Below are positions 1 to 7,177 of a stretch of 64,000 nucleotides of DNA, in pieces; positions within the stretch are counted from its first letter, which is position 1; each line of letters starts with the position of its first letter. The position numbers and the translations under genes are program-made. This DNA comes from Pseudomonas sp. ANT_J12. Its GTDB lineage: Bacteria > Pseudomonadota > Gammaproteobacteria > Pseudomonadales > Pseudomonadaceae. The DNA is taken from NCBI RefSeq assembly GCF_008370045.1, contig NZ_VOBN01000002.1, positions 1 to 64,000 on the forward strand, given 5' to 3'. The notes under the pieces were generated by a model. That model did no database searches, was not told where the DNA came from, and saw nothing but the letters and a program-made list of their open reading frames with translations.

Positions 1-516
1 AAGTTTCCTTTGCAACTTCAACCACTTGCGCTTCCGATCTCTCGTTAGCGGGAGGCGAATTTTACAGCGTTACTCGCTGCTGTCAACACCTCTTTTGTTC
101 CGCTTTCGACCGAGAAGATCGAACCGTCAATCGAGCCAAACCACACCGCTCTATCAACTCCTTCTGGGCTTCGATGACCTGAAGCAACTCGCTGCCGAAA
201 ACTGCGTAACTCTTTGTTTACCAAGGAGTTTTCCGTTTCGACTGCGCCGGAAGTGGGGCGAATTATAGACTTCCAGAATCTGCCGTCAAGCACTGATTTG
301 GCTTTTCTATCAATAACTTGCAGAAAGCCGAAAAACGCTCGTCTTTGCCTTCTATATAGAAAGAGAAACCGCGCCCTCTATATAGAAGAGAACCTTAAAA
401 CCCTCAACATCTCGGAAACAGGTGCAAAACGCATCCAGACTCAAGCCCCGCTTCAGGAAGCGATTGAGAGCCGGAAAGGGAATTCAGAGTAGAAGGAGCC
501 GAGCTTGAAATGAAGG
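1..516. other. Gene-free stretch left of tRNA-Arg(CCT)
   Basis: I see no credible gene here: the open frames lack Shine-Dalgarno sequences and resemble no family I know. Two short related segments occur, GCGAATTTTACAGC near 56 and GCGAATTATAGAC near 258. The 10-bp perfect palindrome TCTATATAGA occurs twice, at 351-360 and 377-386, starting 26 bp apart. The stretch lies downstream of the leftward tRNA-Arg(CCT), so part of it may be tRNA trailer or the upstream region of a gene beyond the left edge. Confidence 0.5.
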
Positions 517-593
517 TGGTGTCCCAGGGCAGGTTCGAACTGCCAACCTTCCCCTTAGGAGGGGGATGCTCTATCCAATTGAGCTACTGAGAC
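517..593 (-). tRNA. tRNA-Arg(CCT)
   Basis: The minus strand folds as a cloverleaf of 77 nt including an encoded CCA (517-519). The acceptor stem GTCTCAG pairs with CTGGGAC, the T arm GGCAG-TTCGAAC-CTGCC is perfect, and the anticodon loop CT-CCT-AA gives anticodon CCT, reading AGG. tRNA-Arg(CCT) genes are frequent integration sites for islands in gamma-proteobacteria, but I see no integrase here. Confidence 0.95.
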
Positions 594-724
594 ACAAATC
601 GCTCGCGAGAACCGCAGCGCGATGGACGGCGAGCATGTTAACGGGCAGACCCACGTTTGTCATGTCGTCCTTAGGCTTTTTAAGTGTAGGCAAATGCCTC
701 ATACCCCAAAGGCATCGTCTGCCG

Positions 725-766
725 TGCAAATTGCATCACCTCAAAACGCCATCATTGCAAATTGCA
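725..766. promoter_or_regulatory. Two identical 11-bp palindromes, candidate activator sites
   Basis: TGCAAATTGCA occurs at 725-735 and again at 756-766, 31 bp apart, which is about three helical turns and so on the same face of DNA. Both lie about 70-110 bp upstream of the candidate sigma-54 promoter at 833-848. This is the usual place for paired enhancer-binding-protein sites. Which activator would bind is unknown. Confidence 0.45.
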
Positions 767-832
767 CTGATACCTTTCTGCTATTGAGGACCAATCCATT
801 GTTTTTAAAGGATTTAATAGCCGTTAGACTCT

Positions 833-848
833 TGGCATGCTGACTGCT
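833..848 (+). promoter_or_regulatory. Candidate sigma-54 (-24/-12) promoter
   Basis: TGGCATGCTGACTGCT matches the RpoN consensus TGGCACG-N4-TTGCW with correct GG-to-GC spacing; the deviations are T for C in the -24 block and C for T in the -12 block. It lies 35 bp before the start codon at 884. A match alone does not prove use, but the paired palindromes upstream support it. Confidence 0.5.
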
Positions 849-883
849 TTAGCTATTCTCCAAGAACAATGGAGGACAACCCC

Positions 884-1117
884 ATGAACGGCGCCCTATT
901 ACTCTCGAATGCGATCGCCTTGGCCTTGCTGGCTGGCCTTCAATTGATCCCCGAGGGTAACGCTGAGGTGGTTGCCCAGCGCATGCCCCACTACCTCCAA
1001 CTGCAGAAAGCGCCCCAACTGGCAGTCATGAGTGACCAGCACGTATTTGTAAATCAGGAAATGAGCCAAGAGAGCTCTGCTCCACAGAAGCCAGCTTCCG
1101 AACGATTGATCTTTTGA
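884..1117 (+). CDS. Small hypothetical protein, possibly secreted
   Basis: A 77-residue protein that I do not recognise. The start at 884 is chosen because GGAGG lies nine bases before it; the in-frame ATG at 869 lacks such a site. Residues about 4-20 (LLLSNAIALALLAGLQL) are hydrophobic and could be a signal peptide or single membrane segment. The rest is polar and rich in Gln and Ser, without Cys. It is followed after 22 bp by a second small gene on the same strand, so the two probably form an operon driven by the candidate sigma-54 promoter upstream. The function is unknown. Confidence 0.65.
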   Translation: MNGALLLSNAIALALLAGLQLIPEGNAEVVAQRMPHYLQLQKAPQLAVMSDQHVFVNQEMSQESSAPQKPASERLIF

Positions 1118-1139
1118 CTTTCCCTACCAGGAGCACCGC

Positions 1140-1319
1140 ATGTCCAAATCAGCCACTGGATTTTTTATCCTGGCCTTGTTGAGTGGCATCCTTCATCTAT
1201 CCCTGGATCAGGACGCATTGCTCACCCCGCCCTTGATTGCCTGCGGCGTCTTTGGCTCATTGTTCGTGCTAGCGTTGATCGCTGGACGTCGAATCAAATT
1301 TGATCCGGTTTTACGCTGA
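1140..1319 (+). CDS. PA3371-like small membrane protein
   Basis: A 59-residue protein with two hydrophobic segments (residues about 7-20 and 30-49) separated by a short acidic loop and ending in RRIKFDPVLR, so a small inner-membrane hairpin is likely. AGGAG lies eight bases before the ATG. From memory it matches the small family named after PA3371, which in P. aeruginosa lies beside the phosphonate cluster; here it abuts phnN in the same way. The 3' end overlaps the convergent phnN by 26 bp. No function is known. Confidence 0.7.
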   Translation: MSKSATGFFILALLSGILHLSLDQDALLTPPLIACGVFGSLFVLALIAGRRIKFDPVLR

Positions 1320-1866
1320 GCCGCAGCATACTCAGAAGATTGGAAACCGTGTCAGCCAGGTCGCCGGAGTTATCGAGTCGAAAGATTTGCGTATCGCCGA
1401 TCGAGTCCTCACCTGCGAATAACTGGTTACGCCGAAGCCTGGCGTCAATATCCTCCAGGCTCTCTCGCGCCCGGCGCACCAACCGCTCGCGCAACACACC
1501 ATCCTTGACCGTCAACAACACCGGCAGCATTGTCGGATAACGCTCCAGCGCAATAGATAGATACCCTCGAGAGCCATTGACCAAAACGTGGCGCCCATTT
1601 TTGAGCCATTGATCGATTTCGACGGGAATACCGTAATCCAAGCCATTGGCGCGCCAGAAGAGCGAGAAGCCACCCTCCTCCTTGCGCCGCTCGAACTCCT
1701 CAGGAGTAACCCCTTCGGCATCCTCGCCCGCGGATTCGGCTGAACGCGTGATGACCCGCCGCACCACTTCGCAACCCAGCGCCTGCAACGGCCCTCGCGC
1801 CGCTTCGATGAGACTGTCTTTACCTGAACCTGATGGCCCCATCAGATAAATCAATCTGCCATCCAT
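1294..1866 (-). CDS. phnN: Ribose 1,5-bisphosphate phosphokinase PhnN
   Basis: A 190-residue P-loop kinase that phosphorylates ribose 1,5-bisphosphate to PRPP in the C-P lyase route. The Walker A motif GPSGSGKDS begins near residue 9, and the guanylate-kinase-like fold is apparent in RVITRSAES and GFSLFWRANGLDYGIP. The start at MDGRLIYL gives the usual family length; an open frame continues upstream but lacks similarity. None of the other phn genes (C-P lyase core, transporter) is adjacent, so it probably serves as a stand-alone PRPP or NAD salvage enzyme or is a relic of a larger locus. Confidence 0.9.
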   Translation of the reverse strand: MDGRLIYLMGPSGSGKDSLIEAARGPLQALGCEVVRRVITRSAESAGEDAEGVTPEEFERRKEEGGFSLFWRANGLDYGIPVEIDQWLKNGRHVLVNGSRGYLSIALERYPTMLPVLLTVKDGVLRERLVRRARESLEDIDARLRRNQLFAGEDSIGDTQIFRLDNSGDLADTVSNLLSMLRLSVKPDQI

Positions 1867-2253
1867 CCTGAAATCACCCCGCACTACAGGTTCGCCTCTA
1901 GTAAATCGGCCATTTGCCACTATCCTATACAAGGTAAGGAACGATGATCGAATCCGCATAGCATGCACCTTCAGGCGTCCGAGGACACCACCTGCCGGGC
2001 AACAGGACGCGGTGAGAGATACGGACCAGGGCAAACTTTTCAAACCAGTCCGCATTTCTGATAATTGGTGCTGGCATAACGCCTTTATCCAGTTCAATAT
2101 TTGTCACAGAATTGACGCCAATGAACTGGCTACTTTGAGGCATGATGCGAGCCTCTATCAATTCAGGTTGAACATTTGGCCAGAGTGCTTGTCCTATCAG
2201 ACATCCTGCGGCCAATCCCGAGAACCGCTCCCCTGAACTAACCGGTTAAATAT
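1867..2253. other. Gene-free stretch between phnN and amrZ
   Basis: No supported gene. A minus-strand frame (1925-2215, 96 codons) has partly protein-like composition but no ribosome site and no family I recognise. The stretch is lower in GC than its neighbours. It must contain the amrZ promoter; I do not see a convincing AlgU-type (GAACTT-N16-TCTGA) match. Confidence 0.4.
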
Positions 2254-2580
2254 ATGCGCCCATTGAAACAGGCAATTTATTCCAGCCGTACGGCTGACAA
2301 GTTTGTCGTACGTCTGCCAGACGGAATGCGTGAGCGCATTGCCGAGGTGGCTCGCAATCATCATCGCAGCATGAACTCCGAAATCATTGCGCGCCTTGAG
2401 CAGAGTCTTATTCAAGAAGGTGCATTGGGCGAAGAGCTGAGCATGCGCCTGGACAGCCCGGAGCTGTCGTTGCACGAACGCGAACTGTTGCAACGCTTCC
2501 GCCAACTCTCCCACCGTCAGCAAAACGCTCTTGTTTCGCTGATCGCCCATGACGCTGAAATGGCCGCAGACGCGTCCTGA
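2254..2580 (+). CDS. amrZ: Ribbon-helix-helix regulator AmrZ
   Basis: A 108-residue Arc/MetJ-family DNA-binding protein that in Pseudomonas switches between alginate production, motility and cyclic-di-GMP control. The N-terminal arm [16 protein letters not shown] is followed by the beta strand KFVVRLP (about residues 16-22) that reads DNA, and by helices carrying [14 protein letters not shown]. The C-terminal half with [12 protein letters not shown] and RQQNAL is the tetramerisation domain. It is monocistronic, ended by a strong terminator at 2597-2624. The sequence is near identical to the known AmrZ as I recall it. Confidence 0.96.
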   Translation: MRPLKQAIYSSRTADKFVVRLPDGMRERIAEVARNHHRSMNSEIIARLEQSLIQEGALGEELSMRLDSPELSLHERELLQRFRQLSHRQQNALVSLIAHDAEMAADAS

Positions 2581-2596
2581 TCCACCCAAAAAATTC

Positions 2597-2624
2597 AAGC
2601 CAGCATAATCGCTGGCTTTTTTTT
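2597..2624 (+). terminator. Rho-independent terminator of amrZ
   Basis: AGCCAGC-ATAATC-GCTGGCT forms a perfect 7-bp stem, followed by a run of seven T. Confidence 0.92.
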
Positions 2625-2643
2625 GTCTGGAATTCGAGGCATT

Positions 2644-2670
2644 AAAAAGCCCGCCAATTTGGCGGGCTTC
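2644..2670 (-). terminator. Terminator of mgtE (possibly bidirectional)
   Basis: GCCCGCCAAATTGGCGGGC on the minus strand is a strong dyad followed by TTTTT; it lies 12 bp past the mgtE stop codon. Confidence 0.9.
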
Positions 2671-2681
2671 AGAGATGCGAA

Positions 2682-4124
2682 TCAAAGCAGGAAGATTGTG
2701 GCCAACCCAAGGAAGATGAAGAACCCGCCACTATCGGTCATGGCAGTGATCATCACACTGGCCCCCATGGCCGGGTCGCGCCCCAGGCGCGCCAAGGTCA
2801 TGGGAATCAATACCCCCATTAACGCCGCCAGCAACAGGTTAAGCGTCATCGCTGCAGTCATCACGACGCCAAGGGACCAGCTGCCATAGAGCAGATAGGC
2901 GACAACACCAATCACCCCGCCCCAGACCAGGCCATTGATCAAACCTACTGCAAGCTCTTTGCGCATCAAGCGGGACGTATTGCCGGTACTGACCTGATCC
3001 AGCGCCATAGCCCGAACGATCATGGTAATCGTCTGGTTACCCGAGTTACCCCCAATGCCTGCCACGATCGGCATCAATGCAGCGAGTGCTACCAGCTTTT
3101 CGATGGAGCCTTCGAACAGGCCAATTACCCGCGAGGCTACAAACGCAGTCACCAGGTTAACCGCCAACCATGACCAGCGGTTACGCAGGGATTTCCAGAC
3201 TGACGCAAAGATGTCTTCCTCTTCGCGCAGACCCGCCATGTTGAGAACTTCGTTTTCGCTCTCTTCACGAATCAGGTCGACCATTTCATCGATGGTCAGA
3301 CGGCCGATCAGCTTGCCGTTCTTGTCGACCACCGGCGCAGAGATCAAGTCGTAACGCTCAAACGCCTGAGCGGCATCGTAGGCGTCTTCGTCCGGATGGA
3401 AACTGACCGGATCACTGGCCATGACCTCGGAAACCTGTTTATCCGGATCATTCACCAGCAAGCGCTTGATGGGCAGCACACCCTTGAGCACGCCGTCGTA
3501 GTCGACCACGAACAACTTGTCGGTGTGCCCCGGCAACTCCTTGAGACGACGCAGATAACGCAGAACCACTTCGAGACTGACATCCTCACGGATAGTCACC
3601 ATCTCGAAGTCCATCAGCGCACCGACCTGCTCCTCGTCATAGGACAATGCGGAGCGAACGCGCTCACGCTGTTGACCATCAAGGGTTTCCATCAGCTCAT
3701 GGACGACGTCTCGCGGCAGCTCGGAAGCCAGGTCAGCAAGTTCGTCGGCATCCATGTCCTTGGCCGCCGCCAGGAGCTCGTGATCGTCCATGTCGGCGAT
3801 CAGCGTTTCACGAACCGAATCGGATACTTCGAGAAGGATGTCGCCGTCACGATCAGCCTTGACCAATTGCCAGAGCGTCAGGCGATCGTCCAGCGGCAAG
3901 GCTTCAAGGATGTAGGCAACGTCAGCGGAGTGCAGATCATCGAGCTTGCGTTGCAGCTCAACGAGGTTTTGGCGGTGAACCAGGTTCTCGACCCGGTCGT
4001 GATGCGGACCTTCCTGGCGATGAGTCAGGTCTTCGACCACTCGCTGACGCTGCAACAGCTCAACGACTTGAGCGAGGCGGTCCTGCAAGCTTTCCTGCGT
4101 TTTCTTTACTTCAACTTCAGACAT
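2682..4124 (-). CDS. mgtE: Magnesium transporter MgtE
   Basis: A 480-residue Mg2+ channel of the inner membrane. The N-terminal alpha-helical MgtE_N domain (about residues 30-135) contains the repeated LADLASELP-like helices. A tandem CBS pair follows (about 135-265, with VMASDPVSFHPDEDAYDAAQ), and five transmembrane helices lie from about 285, with the pore signature GIGGNSGNQT. Start at 4124: GGAG lies seven bases before it and the length fits the family; the frame extends ten codons further without a ribosome site. Mg2+ binding between N and CBS domains is known to gate the family. It is monocistronic. Confidence 0.96.
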   Translation of the reverse strand: MSEVEVKKTQESLQDRLAQVVELLQRQRVVEDLTHRQEGPHHDRVENLVHRQNLVELQRKLDDLHSADVAYILEALPLDDRLTLWQLVKADRDGDILLEVSDSVRETLIADMDDHELLAAAKDMDADELADLASELPRDVVHELMETLDGQQRERVRSALSYDEEQVGALMDFEMVTIREDVSLEVVLRYLRRLKELPGHTDKLFVVDYDGVLKGVLPIKRLLVNDPDKQVSEVMASDPVSFHPDEDAYDAAQAFERYDLISAPVVDKNGKLIGRLTIDEMVDLIREESENEVLNMAGLREEEDIFASVWKSLRNRWSWLAVNLVTAFVASRVIGLFEGSIEKLVALAALMPIVAGIGGNSGNQTITMIVRAMALDQVSTGNTSRLMRKELAVGLINGLVWGGVIGVVAYLLYGSWSLGVVMTAAMTLNLLLAALMGVLIPMTLARLGRDPAMGASVMITAMTDSGGFFIFLGLATIFLL

Positions 4125-4443
4125 AGGCGAACTCCACTCCCAGCAGCGGGGCACGCCGGAAGGATCAATCAGTCAATTCATGATTGGAAAAACGGGGTAC
4201 TGAGTAACTACTGGGTAAGTCCATGGAAGTTTTCCATAAGCCCCGGCGGGGCTGACGGGCGCAATGATACACCGCCTGACGGTTTAAAACGTTAAAAAAT
4301 CGCGGCTGAAACAAGCGCTTGCAAGACAAACCTGAGCGCTGTCTTCAGACATCAATTGCGACGACTTATCCTGAAAAGAAAACACAAGGCATTCGAAAAA
4401 AGTAGCAGCTACCCTTCAGATGGAACGTCATGGAGGACGCCGA
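4125..4443. other. Divergent intergenic region mgtE / small secreted protein
   Basis: This 319-bp region carries the promoters of two divergent genes. No clear family of operators, RNA gene or repeat was found. Confidence 0.5.
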
Positions 4444-4962
4444 ATGCCATCGAACACACACCTGCTCTTGCTGACTACCCTGCTCTGCCTGCCAATCAAA
4501 CTGCTTGCTGCGACCGTTCACCGATGCGAGGCACCTGACGGAGGCATCACCTTTACTACGATGAGCTGCAAGACCAATGAGAGCCTTTCACTCCATACCG
4601 CTCACCCCTTCATGCCAGGCACCACCCACGCGATCATGCCCGAAGCCACCACCCAGCAACCTCCAGGTGCGAATGCAAAAAGAAGAGAACCGACCATCGT
4701 CGGCCAATTAGAGGACAAATGTGGAAACCTGATCAACGCCAAGCAACGTCGAGAAGCGATCATCAATCAACGGGTGATTGCCGGCATGACTCAGCAGGAC
4801 GTCGAAAGCGCCCTCGGCAAGCCGGACAAGATCAGTATTCGCAACTCGGCCACGAGCTACCGCTATGACCTCAAGCGAGGTCGCAGCGCACATATCGAGT
4901 TCGACGAGAAAGGATGCGTCAAGGGAAAAGCCAAATCCCAGACGGCAAAAAGCCCGCGTTAA
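4444..4962 (+). CDS. Secreted DUF4124-like / BamE-like protein
   Basis: A 172-residue exported protein. The start at 4444 is preceded by GGAGG at a good distance. Residues about 3-24 form a signal peptide (LLLLTTLLCLPIKLLAA). VHRCEAPDGGITFTTMSC is typical of DUF4124, a small periplasmic domain. The C-terminal third with VIAGMTQQDVESALGKPDKI resembles the BamE/SmpA fold (MT..QV...LG.P). The middle is Pro/Thr-rich. The role is unknown; such proteins are common near Pseudomonas tRNA genes. The stop codon lies inside the terminator stem. Confidence 0.8.
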   Translation: MPSNTHLLLLTTLLCLPIKLLAATVHRCEAPDGGITFTTMSCKTNESLSLHTAHPFMPGTTHAIMPEATTQQPPGANAKRREPTIVGQLEDKCGNLINAKQRREAIINQRVIAGMTQQDVESALGKPDKISIRNSATSYRYDLKRGRSAHIEFDEKGCVKGKAKSQTAKSPR

Positions 4963-4976
4963 ACGCAGGCTTTTTG
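4951..4976 (+). terminator. Terminator overlapping the preceding stop codon
   Basis: AGCCCGCGTT and AACGCAGGCT pair with one mismatch, followed by TTTTT. The TAA stop of the upstream gene (4960-4962) forms the loop. Confidence 0.8.
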
Positions 4977-4981
4977 GTGTT

Positions 4982-5058
4982 TGGTGCACTCGACAGGATT
5001 CGAACCTGTGACCGCTCGGTTCGTAGCCGAGTACTCTATCCAGCTGAGCTACGAGTGC
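4982..5058 (-). tRNA. tRNA-Arg(ACG), copy 2
   Basis: A 77-nt cloverleaf with encoded CCA on the minus strand. The acceptor GCACTCG pairs with CGAGTGC; the anticodon stem-loop CTCGG-CTACGAA-CCGAG gives anticodon ACG, whose A34 is normally converted to inosine to read CGU/CGC/CGA. It is identical to the copy at 5131-5207 and last in the rsmA-tRNA-Ser-tRNA-Arg-tRNA-Arg string. Confidence 0.97.
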
Positions 5059-5130
5059 ATTTTGTGTTTTTAAACCAGACCACAACTGGCTGAAGCAAAG
5101 TTGCTAGCATTACTGCCAACAACTCTTAAA

Positions 5131-5207
5131 TGGTGCACTCGACAGGATTCGAACCTGTGACCGCTCGGTTCGTAGCCGAGTACTCTATCCAGCTGAGCTA
5201 CGAGTGC
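5131..5207 (-). tRNA. tRNA-Arg(ACG), copy 1
   Basis: Identical in all 77 positions to the copy at 4982-5058, with encoded CCA. The 72-bp spacer between the copies shows no promoter, which suggests joint transcription with the upstream tRNA-Ser. Confidence 0.97.
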
Positions 5208-5314
5208 ATTTGTTGCCGCGCATTATAGGCCGTCTAATCTCTATGTCAAACACTTTTTCTAGTAATTTCAACAACTTACCGAAGAAGCCAGATTACAACG
5301 TACTACGCAAATAA

Positions 5315-5405
5315 TGGCGGAGAACGGGGGATTCGAACCCCCGACACCCTTTTGAGGTGTACTCCCTTAGCAGGGGAGCGCCTTCGGCCACTCGGCCAGC
5401 TCTCC
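5315..5405 (-). tRNA. tRNA-Ser(GCT)
   Basis: A 91-nt class II tRNA with long variable arm and encoded CCA. The acceptor GGAGAGC, T loop TTCGAAT and anticodon loop CT-GCT-AA are clear. It follows rsmA on the same strand, an order (csrA, tRNA-Ser, tRNA-Arg copies) shared with enterobacteria. Confidence 0.97.
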
Positions 5406-5467
5406 GCAACACGGGGCGTATCTTAACCAACCTTTTCCCCGTTTGCAAACATAAAAAACGATAAAAA

Positions 5468-5656
5468 TTAATGGCTTGGTTCGTCGTCCTTCTCTTTCTT
5501 GATCCGCAAGTAGATTTCCTCGCGGTGAACAGCAACCTCTTTAGGCGCGTTAACGCCAATACGCACTTGATTTCCTTTGACGCCGAGCACGGTCACAGTG
5601 ATTTCGCCATCACCAATAATCAGGCTTTCTGCGCACCGACGAGTCAGAATCAGCAT
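5468..5656 (-). CDS. rsmA: Carbon storage regulator RsmA/CsrA
   Basis: A 62-residue RNA-binding dimer that blocks translation of target mRNAs with GGA loops and is antagonised by Rsm small RNAs in the Gac system. [16 protein letters not shown] begins the conserved core; [18 protein letters not shown] carries the binding Arg residue near position 44. The start at 5656 gives the exact family length and has GGAG/AAAGG upstream; a start six codons earlier is open but not supported. It lies between lysC and tRNA-Ser as in other pseudomonads. Confidence 0.97.
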   Translation of the reverse strand: MLILTRRCAESLIIGDGEITVTVLGVKGNQVRIGVNAPKEVAVHREEIYLRIKKEKDDEPSH

Positions 5657-5800
5657 ACCTTTCTCCTCACGCATTACAGTTCAGGGACAACAGTCTGCAA
5701 AAAAAAGGCACTCGACCTACAACCGGAACGATCGCAGCCCTACATGCCTGAGTATTGACCAGCGCGAGCAAAAGAACAGAGTCCTGGGTCGCGCTATTCA

Positions 5801-5836
5801 AAAAAGACGAAGGGCGCGGTCAGACCGCGCCCTTCG
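5801..5836 (-). terminator. Terminator of lysC
   Basis: On the minus strand CGAAGGGCGCGGTC and GACCGCGCCCTTCG form a long stem, followed by TCTTTTTT. It lies just after the lysC stop codon and before rsmA, so rsmA probably has its own promoter. Confidence 0.9.
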
Positions 5837-5845
5837 GTAAACGCA

Positions 5846-7087
5846 TCACTCGCCCTGACGGGCAGGCGCGTCCAGTTCGAAAGCCGTGTGCAGAGCGCGC
5901 ACAGCCAGTTCCAGGTACTTCTCTTCGATCACCACGGAGACTTTGATTTCCGAGGTCGAGATCATCTGGATGTTGATGCTTTCCTTGGCCAGGGATTCGA
6001 ACATGCGGCTGGCCACGCCTGCGTGAGAACGCATGCCGACGCCGACGATCGAGACCTTGGCGATCTTGATGTCACCCACGACCTCACGGGCACCGATCTC
6101 GCGAGCGGTGTTTTCCAGCACGGTTTGCGCGGCCTGGAAGTCGTTGCGGTGCACGGTGAAGGTGAAGTCGGTGGTGTTATCGTGCGCAACGTTCTGCACA
6201 ATCATGTCGACTTCGATGTTCGCGCCACTGATCGGCCCAAGAATCTTGAACGCAACACCCGGGGTGTCTGGCACGCCACGGATGGTCAGCTTGGCTTCAT
6301 CGCGATTGAAAGCGATGCCGGAAATGATCGGCTGTTCCATGGTTTCCTCTTCATCAATAGTAATGAGGGTGCCCGGACCCTCCTTGAAGCTGTGCAGTAC
6401 GCGCAGCGGAACGTTGTACTTGCCGGCGAATTCCACCGCACGGATCTGCAACACCTTGGAACCGAGGCTGGCCATTTCCAGCATCTCTTCGAAGGTAATC
6501 TTGTCCAGGCGCTGGGCCACGGAGACCACGCGTGGATCGGTGGTGTAAACACCATCCACATCGGTGTAGATCTGGCACTCATCAGCCTTCAAGGCCGCTG
6601 CCAGCGCCACGCCGGTGGTGTCGGAACCGCCACGACCGAGGGTGGTGATGTTGCCGTGTTCGTCGACGCCCTGGAAACCGGCGACAACCACCACGCGACC
6701 TGCCTTCAAGTCACCGCGAATCTTCTGATCGTCAATCTGCAAGATACGCGCTTTATTGTGCGCGCTGTCCGTCAGAATCCGTACCTGATTGCCGGTGTAG
6801 GACACCGCTGGCACGCCGCGCTTGATCAGCGCCATGGCCAACAGGGCAATCGTTACCTGCTCGCCGGTGGAGACAATCACATCCAGCTCACGGGGAACGG
6901 GTTGATTGTCGCCACTGATTTGCTTGGCCAGATCGATCAGACGGTTGGTCTCGCCGCTCATTGCAGACAGCACAACCACCAGGTCATCGCCGGCATCGCG
7001 GAATTTCTTAACCTTGTCGGCAACCTGCTCGATTCTCTCGACGGTGCCGACCGAGGTGCCTCCAAATTTCTGTACGATCAAAGCCAT
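5846..7087 (-). CDS. lysC: Aspartate kinase
   Basis: A 413-residue kinase phosphorylating aspartate, the first step to lysine, methionine, threonine and diaminopimelate. MALIVQKFGGTSVG carries the kinase signature; the catalytic domain runs to about residue 245 (GRGGSDTTGVALAAAL, YTDVDGVYTTDPR) and two ACT domains follow (about 265-405) that bind lysine/threonine. The start at 7087 is the conserved MALIVQKFGG; upstream codons are not conserved. An in-frame ATG at 6340 with a strong ribosome site lies at the start of the regulatory half (see findings). It is followed by a terminator and then rsmA. Confidence 0.97.
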   Translation of the reverse strand: MALIVQKFGGTSVGTVERIEQVADKVKKFRDAGDDLVVVLSAMSGETNRLIDLAKQISGDNQPVPRELDVIVSTGEQVTIALLAMALIKRGVPAVSYTGNQVRILTDSAHNKARILQIDDQKIRGDLKAGRVVVVAGFQGVDEHGNITTLGRGGSDTTGVALAAALKADECQIYTDVDGVYTTDPRVVSVAQRLDKITFEEMLEMASLGSKVLQIRAVEFAGKYNVPLRVLHSFKEGPGTLITIDEEETMEQPIISGIAFNRDEAKLTIRGVPDTPGVAFKILGPISGANIEVDMIVQNVAHDNTTDFTFTVHRNDFQAAQTVLENTAREIGAREVVGDIKIAKVSIVGVGMRSHAGVASRMFESLAKESINIQMISTSEIKVSVVIEEKYLELAVRALHTAFELDAPARQGE

Positions 7088-7177
7088 TTCAAAGCCGCCT
7101 CTGCCCATGAAGGGCGCCCAATAATCACTCAAACAGTTGCCGGACCCGCCACTAGACCGCGCGTCCGGCCAACCGCC

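Noticed and set aside
45..293. 82-codon minus-strand frame at the left edge
   Set aside because: No ribosome site and no recognisable motif; conserved intergenic DNA next to tRNA genes can keep such frames open by chance.
1925..2215. 96-codon minus-strand frame upstream of phnN
   Set aside because: Part of it looks protein-like, but it has no Shine-Dalgarno sequence, overlaps the extended phnN frame and matches no family I know.
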